The notes under the pieces: generated by a model | What the model was told of the DNA's origin: nothing | The model's database searches: none | What the model saw: only the letters and a program-made list of their open reading frames with translations | Program-made: the position numbers and the translations under genes | Part shown: one piece after another, positions 48,360-57,825 of the stretch | Layout of the letters: each line of letters starts with the position of its first letter | How positions within the stretch are numbered: the stretch's first letter is position 1 | Assembly: GCF_900102425.1 (NCBI RefSeq) | Contig: NZ_FNBT01000002.1 | Span: 124,001 to 188,000 of the forward strand | Source: Blastococcus aurantiacus | GTDB taxonomy: Bacteria; Actinomycetota; Actinomycetes; Mycobacteriales; Geodermatophilaceae | Direction: 5' to 3' | DNA length: 64,000 nt

Positions 48360-48395
48360 GCGCGCGGGAGGCTCCGCCTCACTACTGTCCGCGGC

Positions 48396-49466
48396 GTGGA
48401 CAGCGCGTGGGAGGGCACCGAGACCGAGCACACCGGTGTCCGGATCGCGCACGAGGAGGTCTCACCGGTCCGGCAGGTGCTCCGCCGGGTGTGGATCGCC
48501 GCGATCGTGCTGGTCGTCGTCGTCCTGGTCGTCTACCTCGACCGGGATGGCTACGAGGACAGCAAGGGCGGCCCGCTCTCCCTGCTGGACGCGGCCTACT
48601 ACGCCACGGTCACCCTCTCCACGACGGGCTACGGGGACATCACCCCGGTCACGCCCGAGGCACGGCTCATCAACATCCTGCTGATCACGCCCCTGCGGAT
48701 CATGTTCCTGATCGTCCTCATCGGGACGACCCTCGAGGCGCTCACCGCGCGCTCGCGGGAGGAGTTCCGCATCCGACGCTGGAGGTCCCGCGTGCGTCAG
48801 CACGTCATCGTCTGCGGCTACGGCACCAAGGGGCGCAGCGCCATCCGCTCGCTCATCGCCAACGGCACGCCGGCCGACAAGATCGTGGTCGTCGACCCCG
48901 AGCCCCGGGCCATCGACGAGGCCAACTCCCTCGGCCTGACCGGCATCATCGGCGACGCCGGCCGCACCGAGGTGCTCCGCCGGGCCTCCGTCGAGCGCGC
49001 CCGGGCGGTCATCGTCGCGGCCAACCGGGACGACGCCGCCGTCCTCATCACCCTGACCGTGCGGCAGCTCAACCACAGCGTGCCGATCACGACCAGCGTC
49101 CGGGAGGAGGAGAACGCCAACCTCCTCCGCCAGTCCGGCGCCGACACCGTCATCACCACCTCGGCGACGTCCGGGCGGCTGCTCGGCCTGTCCACCGACT
49201 CGCCCCGGGTGGTGGCCGTGGTCGAGGACCTGGTCACCGGCGGCCAGGGGCTGGACCTGCACCAGCGCACGGCGACCGCCAGCGAGGTGGGCCTGGGTCC
49301 CCGCGACCTGCGCGACATCGTCCTGTCGGTGACCCGCGGCGGCCGCACGCTCCGCTTCGACGACCCGCTGATCGGAACTCTCCAGCCCGAGGACGTGCTC
49401 GTCGTGGTGAAGGCGCACGAGCCCAACAAGCCCAACCGACCGCCGACCCAGCCCTCGCCGATCTAG
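48396..49466 (+). CDS. Two-helix potassium channel with RCK (TrkA-N) domain
   Basis: 356 residues. One helix at 33-48, a pore loop with the K+ selectivity filter TTGYGD (76-81) and a second helix near 90-115 are followed by an RCK domain (VIVCGYGTKGRSAIRSL for the nucleotide site, VVDPEP, GDAGRTEVL) and a short TrkA-C-like part. It forms a tetrameric K+ channel gated by ligand binding inside the cell. The GTG start is 36 bp after the previous hairpin. Its TAG overlaps the stop of the convergent cyclase gene. Confidence 0.92.
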   Translation: MDSAWEGTETEHTGVRIAHEEVSPVRQVLRRVWIAAIVLVVVVLVVYLDRDGYEDSKGGPLSLLDAAYYATVTLSTTGYGDITPVTPEARLINILLITPLRIMFLIVLIGTTLEALTARSREEFRIRRWRSRVRQHVIVCGYGTKGRSAIRSLIANGTPADKIVVVDPEPRAIDEANSLGLTGIIGDAGRTEVLRRASVERARAVIVAANRDDAAVLITLTVRQLNHSVPITTSVREEENANLLRQSGADTVITTSATSGRLLGLSTDSPRVVAVVEDLVTGGQGLDLHQRTATASEVGLGPRDLRDIVLSVTRGGRTLRFDDPLIGTLQPEDVLVVVKAHEPNKPNRPPTQPSPI

Positions 49467-50983
49467 GCCCGGACGAAGGTCTGCGTCTCCTCGTCGCGGC
49501 CGCGCAGGGTGACGGTCCGGTCGGGACGCCAGTGGTGGCGCTCGCCGGGCGCGGCCGCTTGCACGGTGGCCTCGCCGGCCACCGCACGGCCGGGGTGGTC
49601 CTTGGCGAGCTCGGTGAGCCGCGCCGCCTCGTTCACCGGGTCGCCGATCACCGTGTACTCCAGCCGGCTGGCCGCACCGACCTGACCGGCCCACACCGGC
49701 CCGCACGCCACACCCACCCCGACGTCGACCTCACCGGCGTCGGCGACGGCGTCGCAGATGCGGCGGGCCGCCCGCAGCGCAGCACCGGCCGGATCCGGGT
49801 GGTCGGTGGGGGCGCCGAAGACGCACAGCGCGGCGTCGCCCTCGAACTTGTTCACCAGCCCGCCCTCGTCCTCCACGGTGTCGACGACGACGGCGAAGAA
49901 CCGGTTGAGCAGGCCCACCATCTGCTCGGGTCCGGTGCGGCGGACCAGCGAGGTGGACCCGGCGATGTCGACGAACAGGGCGGCGACGGTGCGCTGCTCC
50001 CCGCCGAGGCTCACCCCGGTGCGCAGCGCCTGCTGGGCCACCGTCGTCCCGACGTGCCGGCCGAACAGGTCGCGCAGCCGCTCCCGCTCGGCGAGGCCGG
50101 CGACCATGGTGTTGACACCCTCCTGCAGCAGCCCGATCTCGCCGGCGTCGTCCACCAGCACGTCGACGTCGTAGTCGCCCCTCCCGACCTGCTGAACCGC
50201 GCGGCGCAGGTCGCGCAGCGGCTGACCGACCGCGCGGGCGGTCAGCAACGTGGCCAGCCCGCCGACGAGCAGGGCGACGACGACGAGGAAGACCACGGCT
50301 CCCTCCCCCGGCCCGTCGGGGTTGCTCGGGTCGAGGAAGAGCAGCACGACGCCGAGCAGCGGCACCCCGCTGGTCAGCGCCCAGGTGAGCAGGAGCCGGG
50401 GCCGCACGCCGAGGATCAGCGCGCCGACCGGCGGGTGGGCCGCCAGGGCCCGGGCGGTCACGGCGCGCGCGGCGCGGGCGGTGAGCAGGTAGGTGACACC
50501 GGCGGTCACGACGCCGCCCAGCGTGACCGCGACGCCCACCCGCAGTCCGACCAGCGGATCGGGGAAGACGAACGCGGACACGGTGGCGGTGAGCACCGCC
50601 CCGACGAACCAGATCCAGGCCGCGGTGAGCGCGGTGTCCAGCGGCAGGCGGAGGGCCTGGCGGGCCTCCGCGCCGGTCGGCTCGCGGTGATCCATCAGCC
50701 AGCGGTTCGTGGACCGCTGCCGGCGCAGCCCGGCCACCGTCCCGACCGGGAAGGCGACGACGAGGTAGGCGGCGGCGGTCCACAGCACCTCGGTCCGGCC
50801 GGTGCGGCCGCTGCCGTCGTCGACACCGACGAGGAGCGAGACGACGGTGCCGACACCGATGGCGTTGGCGATCAGCACCAGCAGGACGATGAGGGGGACG
50901 GCGGTGCGGCCGCTGGGCGCCCACTCGGCCCACGCACCGTCCCGGGCGACCGTGACCGGCCGCTTGACGTCCTCCGAGGTCAT
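49463..50983 (-). CDS. Membrane class III adenylate/guanylate cyclase with HAMP domain
   Basis: 506 residues. About six N-terminal membrane helices are followed by a HAMP linker (ARAVGQPLRDLRRAVQQVGRGDYD) and a class III cyclase domain. FVDIAGSTSLVRR has the first metal Asp, KFEGDAALCVFGAP the second, and the later GDPVNEAARL the transition-state Asn and Arg region. It likely makes cAMP in reply to a membrane signal. The overlapping stops with the K+ channel gene (shared CTAG) mean antisense ends, not an operon. Confidence 0.9.
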   Translation of the reverse strand: MTSEDVKRPVTVARDGAWAEWAPSGRTAVPLIVLLVLIANAIGVGTVVSLLVGVDDGSGRTGRTEVLWTAAAYLVVAFPVGTVAGLRRQRSTNRWLMDHREPTGAEARQALRLPLDTALTAAWIWFVGAVLTATVSAFVFPDPLVGLRVGVAVTLGGVVTAGVTYLLTARAARAVTARALAAHPPVGALILGVRPRLLLTWALTSGVPLLGVVLLFLDPSNPDGPGEGAVVFLVVVALLVGGLATLLTARAVGQPLRDLRRAVQQVGRGDYDVDVLVDDAGEIGLLQEGVNTMVAGLAERERLRDLFGRHVGTTVAQQALRTGVSLGGEQRTVAALFVDIAGSTSLVRRTGPEQMVGLLNRFFAVVVDTVEDEGGLVNKFEGDAALCVFGAPTDHPDPAGAALRAARRICDAVADAGEVDVGVGVACGPVWAGQVGAASRLEYTVIGDPVNEAARLTELAKDHPGRAVAGEATVQAAAPGERHHWRPDRTVTLRGRDEETQTFVRA

Positions 50984-51089
50984 GATCAGCGCAACGAGAC
51001 CCGGGGGGCCCCGGTTCCGGGGACTCCCCCGATCGTGATCACGCGGCCATGATGACCGACGGCACGCGGCGACGACGAGGAGACCTCCG

Positions 51090-52586
51090 GTGGACCAGCA
51101 CGACTACCTGCAGCACGACGGCCTCGCCCTGGGCGAGCTCGTGGCCCGCGGAGAGGTGACGGCCGCGGAGCTGCTCGCCGCCGCCCGGACACGGGCCCGC
51201 GAGGTGGAGCCGGCGATCAACGCCATCTGCACCTGGCTGGACGACCACGCCGACGAGCGCGCCGCCCAGCCGCTGTCCGGTCCCTTCGCCGGTGTGCCGT
51301 TCCTGCTCAAGGACCTGCACCAGCACCTGGCCGGCCAGCCCACGTCCGACGGCTGCCGCGCCCTGGCCGGGCGGAAGGCGGAGCGGACCAGCACGGTGGT
51401 GCAGCGCTGGCTGGACGCCGGGGTCGTCGTCTTCGGCAAGACCAGCACGCCGGAGTTCGGGTCGAAGGGGATCACCGAGCCGACCCTGTTCGGCCCGACG
51501 CGCAACCCCTGGGATCTGGAGCGGACCCCCGGTGGCTCCTCCGGCGGTTCGGCCGCCGCGGTCGCCGCCGGCATCGTGCCGGTCGCCGCGGCCAGCGACG
51601 GTGGCGGGTCCATCCGCATCCCCGCGGCCTGCACCGGGCTGGTCGGGCTCAAGGCCGGCCGCGGGCTGGTGCCGTTCGGCCCGGACGAGAGCGAGCCGCT
51701 CAACGGGCTGGCGACGAGCGGTGTGGTCTCCCGGTCGGTGCGCGACACCGCCGCGATGCTGGACGTGCTGGCCGGGCCCGACGCCATGAGCCCGTTCGCA
51801 CCGGCCCTGCCGGAGCGGCCGCTGCTGGACCGGCTGGACGAGGCGCCGGGCCGGCTGCGGATCGGCTTCACGACCGACTGCGCGCTGCGCGACCAGCCGC
51901 ACCCCGAAGCCGTGCGCGCCGTCGAGCACGCGGCCGCGCTGCTCACCGAACTCGGGCACGAGGTGGAGGAGGTGGCCCCGCCGCACGACGACCGGCAGCT
52001 GGGCCGTGACTTCCTCACCATCTGGTTCGTCCACCAGGCCAACGAGGTCGCCCGGATCAGGCGAGAGACCGGCGCCGGGGACGACGGGTTCGAGGTCGAC
52101 ACCCGGATCATGGCCGCACTGGGCCGGTCGTACAGCGCCGTCGAGCTGCAGGCGGCCGACGAGCGACGGCGGCTCTACATCTCCGCGCTCGCCGACTTCC
52201 ACTCCAGGTACGACCTGCTCCTGACCCCGACCCTCGGTGAGCCGCCGATCCGGGTCGGCTCCCTCGACACCCCCGCGCACCTGCAGCGGATCAGCGAGGT
52301 GCTGCTGCGCACCCGGACCACCGGGGTGCTGCGGCGGATGGGCATCGTCGAGCAGCTGGTCGAGGCCAACCTCGGCTGGGTTCCCTACACGCAGCTGGCC
52401 AACGTGACGGGGCGACCGGCGATCAGCCTGCCGCTGTACCGGACGCCCGACGGCCTGCCGCTCGGGGTCCAGTTCGTCGGCCGGTTGCGCAGCGAGGAGC
52501 TGCTCCTGCGCCTGGCCCGCCAGCTGGAGGTGGCCGCACCCTGGGCGCAGCACCTGCCGCGGCCGGTGGTCGCCGCGGCGGCCTGA
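51090..52586 (+). CDS. Amidase signature family enzyme
   Basis: 498 residues. The Ser-cisSer-Lys triad is in GVPFLLKDLHQ (Lys), GGSSGGSAAAVAAG and the ASDGGGSIRIPAA stretch with the nucleophile Ser. It hydrolyses an amide bond; it is close to generic amidases (like 6-aminohexanoate-cyclic-dimer hydrolase) rather than GatA, since no GatB or GatC gene is near. The GTG start follows GGAGACC. An isochorismatase-like amidohydrolase follows 84 bp later, so the pair may act in breakdown of an amide or nitrogen compound. Confidence 0.9.
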   Translation: MDQHDYLQHDGLALGELVARGEVTAAELLAAARTRAREVEPAINAICTWLDDHADERAAQPLSGPFAGVPFLLKDLHQHLAGQPTSDGCRALAGRKAERTSTVVQRWLDAGVVVFGKTSTPEFGSKGITEPTLFGPTRNPWDLERTPGGSSGGSAAAVAAGIVPVAAASDGGGSIRIPAACTGLVGLKAGRGLVPFGPDESEPLNGLATSGVVSRSVRDTAAMLDVLAGPDAMSPFAPALPERPLLDRLDEAPGRLRIGFTTDCALRDQPHPEAVRAVEHAAALLTELGHEVEEVAPPHDDRQLGRDFLTIWFVHQANEVARIRRETGAGDDGFEVDTRIMAALGRSYSAVELQAADERRRLYISALADFHSRYDLLLTPTLGEPPIRVGSLDTPAHLQRISEVLLRTRTTGVLRRMGIVEQLVEANLGWVPYTQLANVTGRPAISLPLYRTPDGLPLGVQFVGRLRSEELLLRLARQLEVAAPWAQHLPRPVVAAAA

Positions 52587-52670
52587 CCCGGCAGCCCGAC
52601 GGACGCCGGAACCGTCGGTGGCCGGTCCTACGGTGACCGCACGACATCCCGGCACCCGGAGAGGCATCCC

Positions 52671-53231
52671 GTGACCGCCCTGGAGAACCGCCCGCGCACG
52701 GCTCTGCTCGTCATCGACGTCCAGAACGGCGTCGTCGGCGAGGCCTTCGACCGCGATCGCGTGGTCGCGACCATCGGCGGCCTCGTCGACCGGGCCCGCG
52801 CCCACGGGGTGCCGGTGGTGTGGGTGCAGCACTCCGACGAGGGTCTTCCCGAGGGCACGCCCGGGTGGCAGATCGTCCCGGAGCTGGCGCCGGGGAACGG
52901 CGAGGCGGTCGTGCACAAGAACTACGGCGACTCCTTCGAGGCGACCGACCTCGAGGAGCGGCTGGCCGAGCACGGCGTGGGGCGGCTCGTGGTCACCGGC
53001 GCGCAGACCGACGCGTGCATCCGCTCCACGCTGCACGGCGCGCTGGTGCGCGGCTACGACACCACGCTGGTCTCCGACGGGCACACCACCGAGGACATGC
53101 GCAGGTTCGGCATGCCCATCGGGCCGGCGGAGGCGATCGCCTACACCAACACCTACTGGGCCTACACCGCTGCGCCCGGTCGCACCGGAGCCGTGACGAG
53201 CGCCGCCGAGGTCGACTTCACGACGGCGTGA
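52671..53231 (+). CDS. Isochorismatase-family cysteine hydrolase
   Basis: 186 residues. The catalytic triad is visible: Asp in LVIDVQNG, Lys in VVHKNYGDSF and Cys in VTGAQTDACIRST. Members hydrolyse amides such as nicotinamide or N-carbamoyl compounds in the cytoplasm. The GTG start has a GGAGAGG-like site upstream. With the amidase gene before it, nitrogen scavenging is a fair guess. It converges on a hydrolase gene with 26 bp between the stops. Confidence 0.9.
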   Translation: MTALENRPRTALLVIDVQNGVVGEAFDRDRVVATIGGLVDRARAHGVPVVWVQHSDEGLPEGTPGWQIVPELAPGNGEAVVHKNYGDSFEATDLEERLAEHGVGRLVVTGAQTDACIRSTLHGALVRGYDTTLVSDGHTTEDMRRFGMPIGPAEAIAYTNTYWAYTAAPGRTGAVTSAAEVDFTTA

Positions 53232-53257
53232 GCACGGAGCCGGATCCGGCCCGGACG

Positions 53258-54142
53258 TCAGCCGCGCGCGATCTCCTCGACGATCCGCCGCGCCTCCGCA
53301 CGGCCCTCCGGAGCCGGCACGAGCGGGTAGACGTGCACCGCACCGGGGCAGACGGTGACGCGCAGCTCGGCGCCCGCAGCCGCGGCGCGCTCCTGCAGCA
53401 GCAGGACGTCGGGCAGGCAGAGCTCGCGCGTGCCCACGGTGACGTCCATGGGCGCGAGCCCGGCGAGCTGCCCGTTGATCGGGCTGAGCTTCGGCTGGGT
53501 GGGGTCGTCACCGCCGGCCCAGGTCTTGCCCGCCTCCACGGTGCCGTCGATGTTCAGCCAGGGGTCGCGGGGCTCCAGCGCGGGCAGGTCGGGGTGGCTG
53601 AGCGTCAGGTCCAGCCACGGCGAGAGAAGCACCAGCCGCCGCGGCTGGGGCAGGCCCTCGGGAGTCAGCGTCTGGGCGAACCCCAGCGCCAGTCCCCCGC
53701 CGGCGGAGTCCCCGGCGACGGTGACCGCCGACGCGTCGACCTCGGCGAGCAGGTCGCGGTAGACCTGGGTGACGAAGGGATAGGCCTCGCGGTAGGTGTG
53801 CTGCGGCGCGAGCCCGTAGAGCGGCACCTCCACCCGCACGCCGGCGTCGGCCAGCTTCGAGATCAGCGCCCAGTGCTGCTTGGCGATCTCACCGGTGTAG
53901 GAGCCGCCGTGCAGGTAGACCACCGCCCGCCCGGTACCGCCGTCCCGCGGGGCGACGGTGGTGCACGGGAAGCCGTGCACCAGGCGGGTGCGCACGTCGT
54001 GCCGCGAGCGCAGGGCGGCTGGAGGCTCGTTCGACCCCTTGGGTGCCGCGATGCGCGTGCGTGCGCGCTCCACCGTGGCCGTCCGGGGCTTCCGGGTGAG
54101 GCGCAGGACGCCCGAGATCACTCGCATCTGCAGGCTGGCCAT
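53258..54142 (-). CDS. Alpha/beta-hydrolase of the hormone-sensitive-lipase group
   Basis: 294 residues. HSL-family landmarks are the oxyanion motif YLHGGSYTG, the nucleophile GDSAGGGLAL, an Asp near GTRELCLPDV and the His in PGAVHVYPL. It is an esterase for acyl esters or acetylated compounds; the exact substrate is unknown. The ATG at 54142 is taken; longer frames to 54259 add only low-complexity residues. No signal peptide is clear, though the N-terminus is amphipathic. Confidence 0.88.
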   Translation of the reverse strand: MASLQMRVISGVLRLTRKPRTATVERARTRIAAPKGSNEPPAALRSRHDVRTRLVHGFPCTTVAPRDGGTGRAVVYLHGGSYTGEIAKQHWALISKLADAGVRVEVPLYGLAPQHTYREAYPFVTQVYRDLLAEVDASAVTVAGDSAGGGLALGFAQTLTPEGLPQPRRLVLLSPWLDLTLSHPDLPALEPRDPWLNIDGTVEAGKTWAGGDDPTQPKLSPINGQLAGLAPMDVTVGTRELCLPDVLLLQERAAAAGAELRVTVCPGAVHVYPLVPAPEGRAEARRIVEEIARG

Positions 54143-54262
54143 GGGGTCGGCGTCCTCTCCGGTTCTCGACGTGCGTGCGCGGCGCACCCTATGCACCGCT
54201 GGAGTCGGCGGAGGAGCCGGCGGCGGCGGAGGGGCTCCTGGTGACCGCCACCGGCCCACTGC

Positions 54263-54928
54263 TCACATGTCGCGGTAGCGGACCGCTGCCTCCAGGCCCT
54301 TGCGCAGCCAGTCCTCCTTGACCGGACGCCCGGGCTGCGAGAAGACGGCGTACGCCTTGGTGTCGCGCTGGTAGCGCCAGCCCTCGGCCAGGGAGCCGAC
54401 GTCGTAGGCGTCGTAGCCGATCGCGTCGAGGAACGCGGTCACCGTCGCCTTGGCGTCGGCGTCGTCCCCGGCGATGGCGAGCACGGACCGGTCGGGGTCA
54501 CCGGCGGGCTTGGCCAGGCTGACCATCCCGGCCGCTGGCACGTTGTTGAAGCACTTCACGACGTGCGACCCGGGAAGGTGGGCCTGCAGCAGCTCGCTGA
54601 CCGTCGTCGACTCGTCGTCGAGCTCCGGGATCTGGCCGTCGCGCTGCGGGTAGTAGTTGTTGGTGTCGATGACGACCTTGCCGCGCAGGGGTTCCACCGG
54701 GACCTCGCGGTAGGCCTTGAGCGGCACGGAGACGACGACGAGGTCGCCGGCCTCTCCCGCCTCGGCCGGCGTCGCCGCTCGCGCCTTCGGTCCGAGCTCC
54801 GCCACGAGGTCGGCAAGTGTGTCGGGGCCGCGGCTGTTGCTGAGCACCACGTCGTAGCCGGCGGAGACCGCGAGCCGGGCGATCCCTCCGCCGATGTGGC
54901 CGCTGCCGATGAGTCCGAGAGTCGTCAT
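54263..54928 (-). CDS. NADP/F420-dependent oxidoreductase-like protein
   Basis: 221 residues with the dinucleotide-binding start TLGLIGSGHIGGGIARLA, then LSNSRGPDTLADLV and DLVVVSVPLKAY, and IDTNNYYPQRDGQ. This is the family of NADPH-dependent F420 reductases and related NAD(P)-binding proteins (DinB/YbaD-like groups); true F420 use cannot be told from sequence. It reads alone on the minus strand, 43 bp after metS. Confidence 0.85.
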   Translation of the reverse strand: MTTLGLIGSGHIGGGIARLAVSAGYDVVLSNSRGPDTLADLVAELGPKARAATPAEAGEAGDLVVVSVPLKAYREVPVEPLRGKVVIDTNNYYPQRDGQIPELDDESTTVSELLQAHLPGSHVVKCFNNVPAAGMVSLAKPAGDPDRSVLAIAGDDADAKATVTAFLDAIGYDAYDVGSLAEGWRYQRDTKAYAVFSQPGRPVKEDWLRKGLEAAVRYRDM

Positions 54929-54971
54929 GCCCGGGGCAAGTCAGGCGTGACCCACGCCATTCCCGCCGCGG

Positions 54972-55109
54972 TCAGAGGTCCCGGTGCCCCGGTTCCCCGA
55001 CGCGGTCCTCGACGGCGCCGTGCCGGAGCAGGCTGACGACGGCCAGCGCGAGGCCACCCCAGATCACGAGCATCGACACCACCATCATCACGATCGCGGA
55101 CGTGCTCAT
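54972..55109 (-). CDS. metS: Small subunit of methionine/alanine importer (MetS)
   Basis: 45 residues: one membrane helix (IVMMVVSMLVIWGGLALAVV) and a charged tail. It matches the MetS family, whose single-helix proteins are needed with the MetP sodium symporter to import methionine and alanine in corynebacteria. Its ATG overlaps the TGA of the metP gene (ATGA), so both subunits are made together. Its short length makes it easy to miss in gene calls. Confidence 0.85.
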   Translation of the reverse strand: MSTSAIVMMVVSMLVIWGGLALAVVSLLRHGAVEDRVGEPGHRDL

Positions 55110-56695
55110 CGGGATCCTCCCTCGGTCGCGTGCAACGGGGCTGCCGGATCGGAGCCGGGTGGTGCCCCGTCCAGGTGGGTGCCGGCACGCCACGGCAGGC
55201 GCGCCAGGAGGAAGCCGACCAGCGGAAGGGCCACGACCAGCAGCCACCCGAACACGAGCAGCAGCCAGTCGGGATAGTCCTCGTAGGGCGCCCGGAGGTC
55301 GTCCCGCAGGGCGAAGAAGAGGACGACGGCCAGGCCCGCCGGGGCGACGAGGCTCGTCAGGATGCGCCACCCGGCACCGATCCTGGGACGACCGTGGACG
55401 TTCAGGTGGTCCCCGAGGCCGGTCAGTGCCCGCAGCACCCAGGCCACGACGAGCATGCTGATCAGCGCCACGACGAGGATGCCGTACTGGTTCACGAAGT
55501 GGTCGACGACGTCGAGCACGTAGATGCCGCTGGTCGTGCTGAAGAGCACCAGGCTGAGCACGGCGGCGGGCACCACGACCCCCAGAGTCGCGGTGAGGCG
55601 GCCGGTGTCCAGCTTGTCGCGGACGGCGGAGATCACGACCTCAATCACGCTGACCAGCGAGGTGATGCCGGCGATGACGAGCGAACCGAAGAACAGCACG
55701 CCGATCAGGGCTCCGGCCGGGGCCTCGCTGATGATCGCGGGGAAGGCCACGAACGCCAGCCCGATCCCGTCACTGGCGACCTCGCTGACCCCGACGCCGC
55801 CCGCCTGGGCCATGAAACCCAGGGCGGCGAACACCCCGATCCCGGCCAGCAGCTCGAAGCCCGAGTTCGAGAACCCCACGACGAGGCCGGAGCCGATCAT
55901 GTCCTCGCGACGGCCCACGTACGAGGCGTACGTGATCATGATCCCGAAGCCGATCGACAGCGAGAAGAAGATCTGCCCGAATGCGGCCGCCCATACCGAG
56001 GCCGATCCGAGCGCCGACCAGTCGGGCGTGAACAGCGCGTCGAGGCCCTCGCCGGCGCCAGGCAGGAACAGCGCCCGCACCACGAGAGCGGTGAAGGCGA
56101 GCACCAGCACGGGGATGAAGATCAGCGAGGTGGCCCCGATCCCGCGCTGGACGCCGAGCGCCATGATCGCGAGAACTGCCAGCCAGACGATCAGGAGCGG
56201 CACGAGCACCCCGGGCACCACGTCGGCGGTCACCCGGATGTCGCCGGCCTGGAGGAACTCCCCGAAGAAGAAGCCCTCGGGGTCGTCGCCCCAGGCCTCG
56301 TCGAGGGAGAAGAAGGTGTAGCGCAGGGCCCAGGCGATGACCGCCGCGTAGTAGATGGCGATGAGGAAGCAGATGCCCACCTGCCACCAGCCGAGGCCCT
56401 CGGTGCCACGGCGGAGCCGGGCGAAGGAGAGCGGCGCAGAGCCGCGGTGGCGGTGCCCGATCGCGTAGTCCAGCAGCAGGAACGGGATGCCCGCGGTCAG
56501 CAGCGCGACCAGGTACGGCACCACGAAGGCACCGCCGCCGTTCTCGTAGGCGACGTACGGGAACCGCCAGATGTTGCCGAGACCGACGGCGGACCCGATC
56601 GCCGCCAGGATGAACACCCGTCTGGAGCTGAACGCGCCGCGACGTCCCTGCTCCTCCGACTCCTGCTGCGTCGATCCGCCCGCCGTCGTGCTCAT
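55106..56695 (-). CDS. metP: NSS-family sodium-dependent transporter (MetP type)
   Basis: 529 residues, about 12 helices of the LeuT fold. The first helix has the sodium/substrate motif AAIGSAVGLGNIWRFPYVAYENGGG, split by its unwound Gly-Asn centre. SFSNSGFELLAG and SLVSVIEVVIS are other family lines. Coupled to MetS, it would import methionine or alanine with Na+. The start ATG is preceded by GGAGG (minus strand). It is divergent from the PhnDCE operon. Confidence 0.92.
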   Translation of the reverse strand: MSTTAGGSTQQESEEQGRRGAFSSRRVFILAAIGSAVGLGNIWRFPYVAYENGGGAFVVPYLVALLTAGIPFLLLDYAIGHRHRGSAPLSFARLRRGTEGLGWWQVGICFLIAIYYAAVIAWALRYTFFSLDEAWGDDPEGFFFGEFLQAGDIRVTADVVPGVLVPLLIVWLAVLAIMALGVQRGIGATSLIFIPVLVLAFTALVVRALFLPGAGEGLDALFTPDWSALGSASVWAAAFGQIFFSLSIGFGIMITYASYVGRREDMIGSGLVVGFSNSGFELLAGIGVFAALGFMAQAGGVGVSEVASDGIGLAFVAFPAIISEAPAGALIGVLFFGSLVIAGITSLVSVIEVVISAVRDKLDTGRLTATLGVVVPAAVLSLVLFSTTSGIYVLDVVDHFVNQYGILVVALISMLVVAWVLRALTGLGDHLNVHGRPRIGAGWRILTSLVAPAGLAVVLFFALRDDLRAPYEDYPDWLLLVFGWLLVVALPLVGFLLARLPWRAGTHLDGAPPGSDPAAPLHATEGGSR

Positions 56696-56827
56696 CGGAC
56701 CTCCTGGTCGTGATCGGCCGAGCTGCGCACACGAGCACCGCTCGGCGTCGCGCCGATGGAAAGAGGATGGCAGGACTCCGGCCACTCGGCTGCCGGAACG
56801 GCGTCCCCACTGTTCACCCGGCCTTTG

Positions 56828-56852
56828 ATTACGGGTTCGGCGATCTCGTAAT
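56828..56852. promoter_or_regulatory. Inverted repeat before the phnD-like gene
   Basis: ATTACG and CGTAAT arms, 13 bp apart, lie 65 bp before the start codon in an otherwise GC-rich stretch. It could be the site of the TetR regulator at the operon end. Confidence 0.4.
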
Positions 56853-56916
56853 TCCCGGCCACCGGGCTGCCCTTCACTGCTGTCGTCCCCCACCACGGCA
56901 GAAAGCGTGCGTACCG

Positions 56917-57825
56917 ATGCGCCCCACCCTCCGTCGCCCCGCGGCCCTCGCGATGGGCCTCGCCCTCGCCGCCACCACCGCGGCCGGCTGCTCCTCCTCG
57001 TCGGCCGACGAGCCGGACGAGTCCGACAGCACGATCACCTTCGCGACGACACCGCTCAGCGACGACCCGACCGTCGAGAACCCCGTCGAGGCCTTCACCG
57101 AGCTGCTCGAGGAGGAGACCGGCCGGACGGTCGAGGTCATCGACGTGCCCGACTACCTCAGCGTCGTCGAGGCGATCCGCACCGACCACGTCGACATCGG
57201 CATCATGAGCGGCTTCCCGTCCGCGCTCGCGGTCAACACCGGCGAAGTCGACGCGCTGGTCGCCTGGCCGGGCAACGGCGAGCCGGTGTCCACCTGCATG
57301 GTGCTCGCCGACTCCCCCTACCGGGACGTGGCGGACTTCGAGGGTCAGAAGCTCGCGATGGCCGACCAGGCCTCCAGCAGCGGCTACTTCATGCCCGTCC
57401 AGATGCTCGACGCCGCCGGCCTCACCAAGGACGAGGACTACGAGATCGTGTTCGCCGGAGGTCACGACGGCGCGATGCTCGCCCTCAAGAACGGCGACGT
57501 CGCAGCCGCCTGCACGTCCACGATGCTCCCGCCGCTGTCCATCGAGTGGGGCATCTTCGCCGAGGGTGACTTCCGCACCGTCGGGGAGAGCGACGGGATG
57601 GCCGTCTCGATGAGCGTGCTGGGCAGCCAGGAGCTCGACACCGAGACGCGCGAGCTGCTGGAGAAGGCGATCCCCGAGGTGTTCTCGGCCAAGAACGCCG
57701 GCCGTCTCGGCGTCCTCATGCAGGGCATGGAGGGCGCGGCGATGATCGCTCCGGACAACGACATCTTCAGCCCCATCGTCGACGTCGCGCGGCTCGCCGG
57801 CGCGGACATCTCGGACCTGAAGTGA
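56917..57825 (+). CDS. phnD: Phosphonate/phosphate-type ABC substrate-binding lipoprotein (PhnD-like)
   Basis: 302 residues. The lipobox is TTAAGCSS after a hydrophobic signal. The PhnD-like domain has ITFATTPLSDDPTVENP, VVEAIRTDHVDIGIMSGFPSAL, ADQASSSGYFMPVQML (the Ser/Thr anion-binding loop) and FAGGHDGAMLALKNGDVAAA. It captures a phosphonate, phosphite or similar anion outside the membrane. It heads a tight operon: its stop overlaps the ATPase start (GTGA). The permease, a tyrosine phosphatase and a TetR gene follow. Confidence 0.9.
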   Translation: MRPTLRRPAALAMGLALAATTAAGCSSSSADEPDESDSTITFATTPLSDDPTVENPVEAFTELLEEETGRTVEVIDVPDYLSVVEAIRTDHVDIGIMSGFPSALAVNTGEVDALVAWPGNGEPVSTCMVLADSPYRDVADFEGQKLAMADQASSSGYFMPVQMLDAAGLTKDEDYEIVFAGGHDGAMLALKNGDVAAACTSTMLPPLSIEWGIFAEGDFRTVGESDGMAVSMSVLGSQELDTETRELLEKAIPEVFSAKNAGRLGVLMQGMEGAAMIAPDNDIFSPIVDVARLAGADISDLK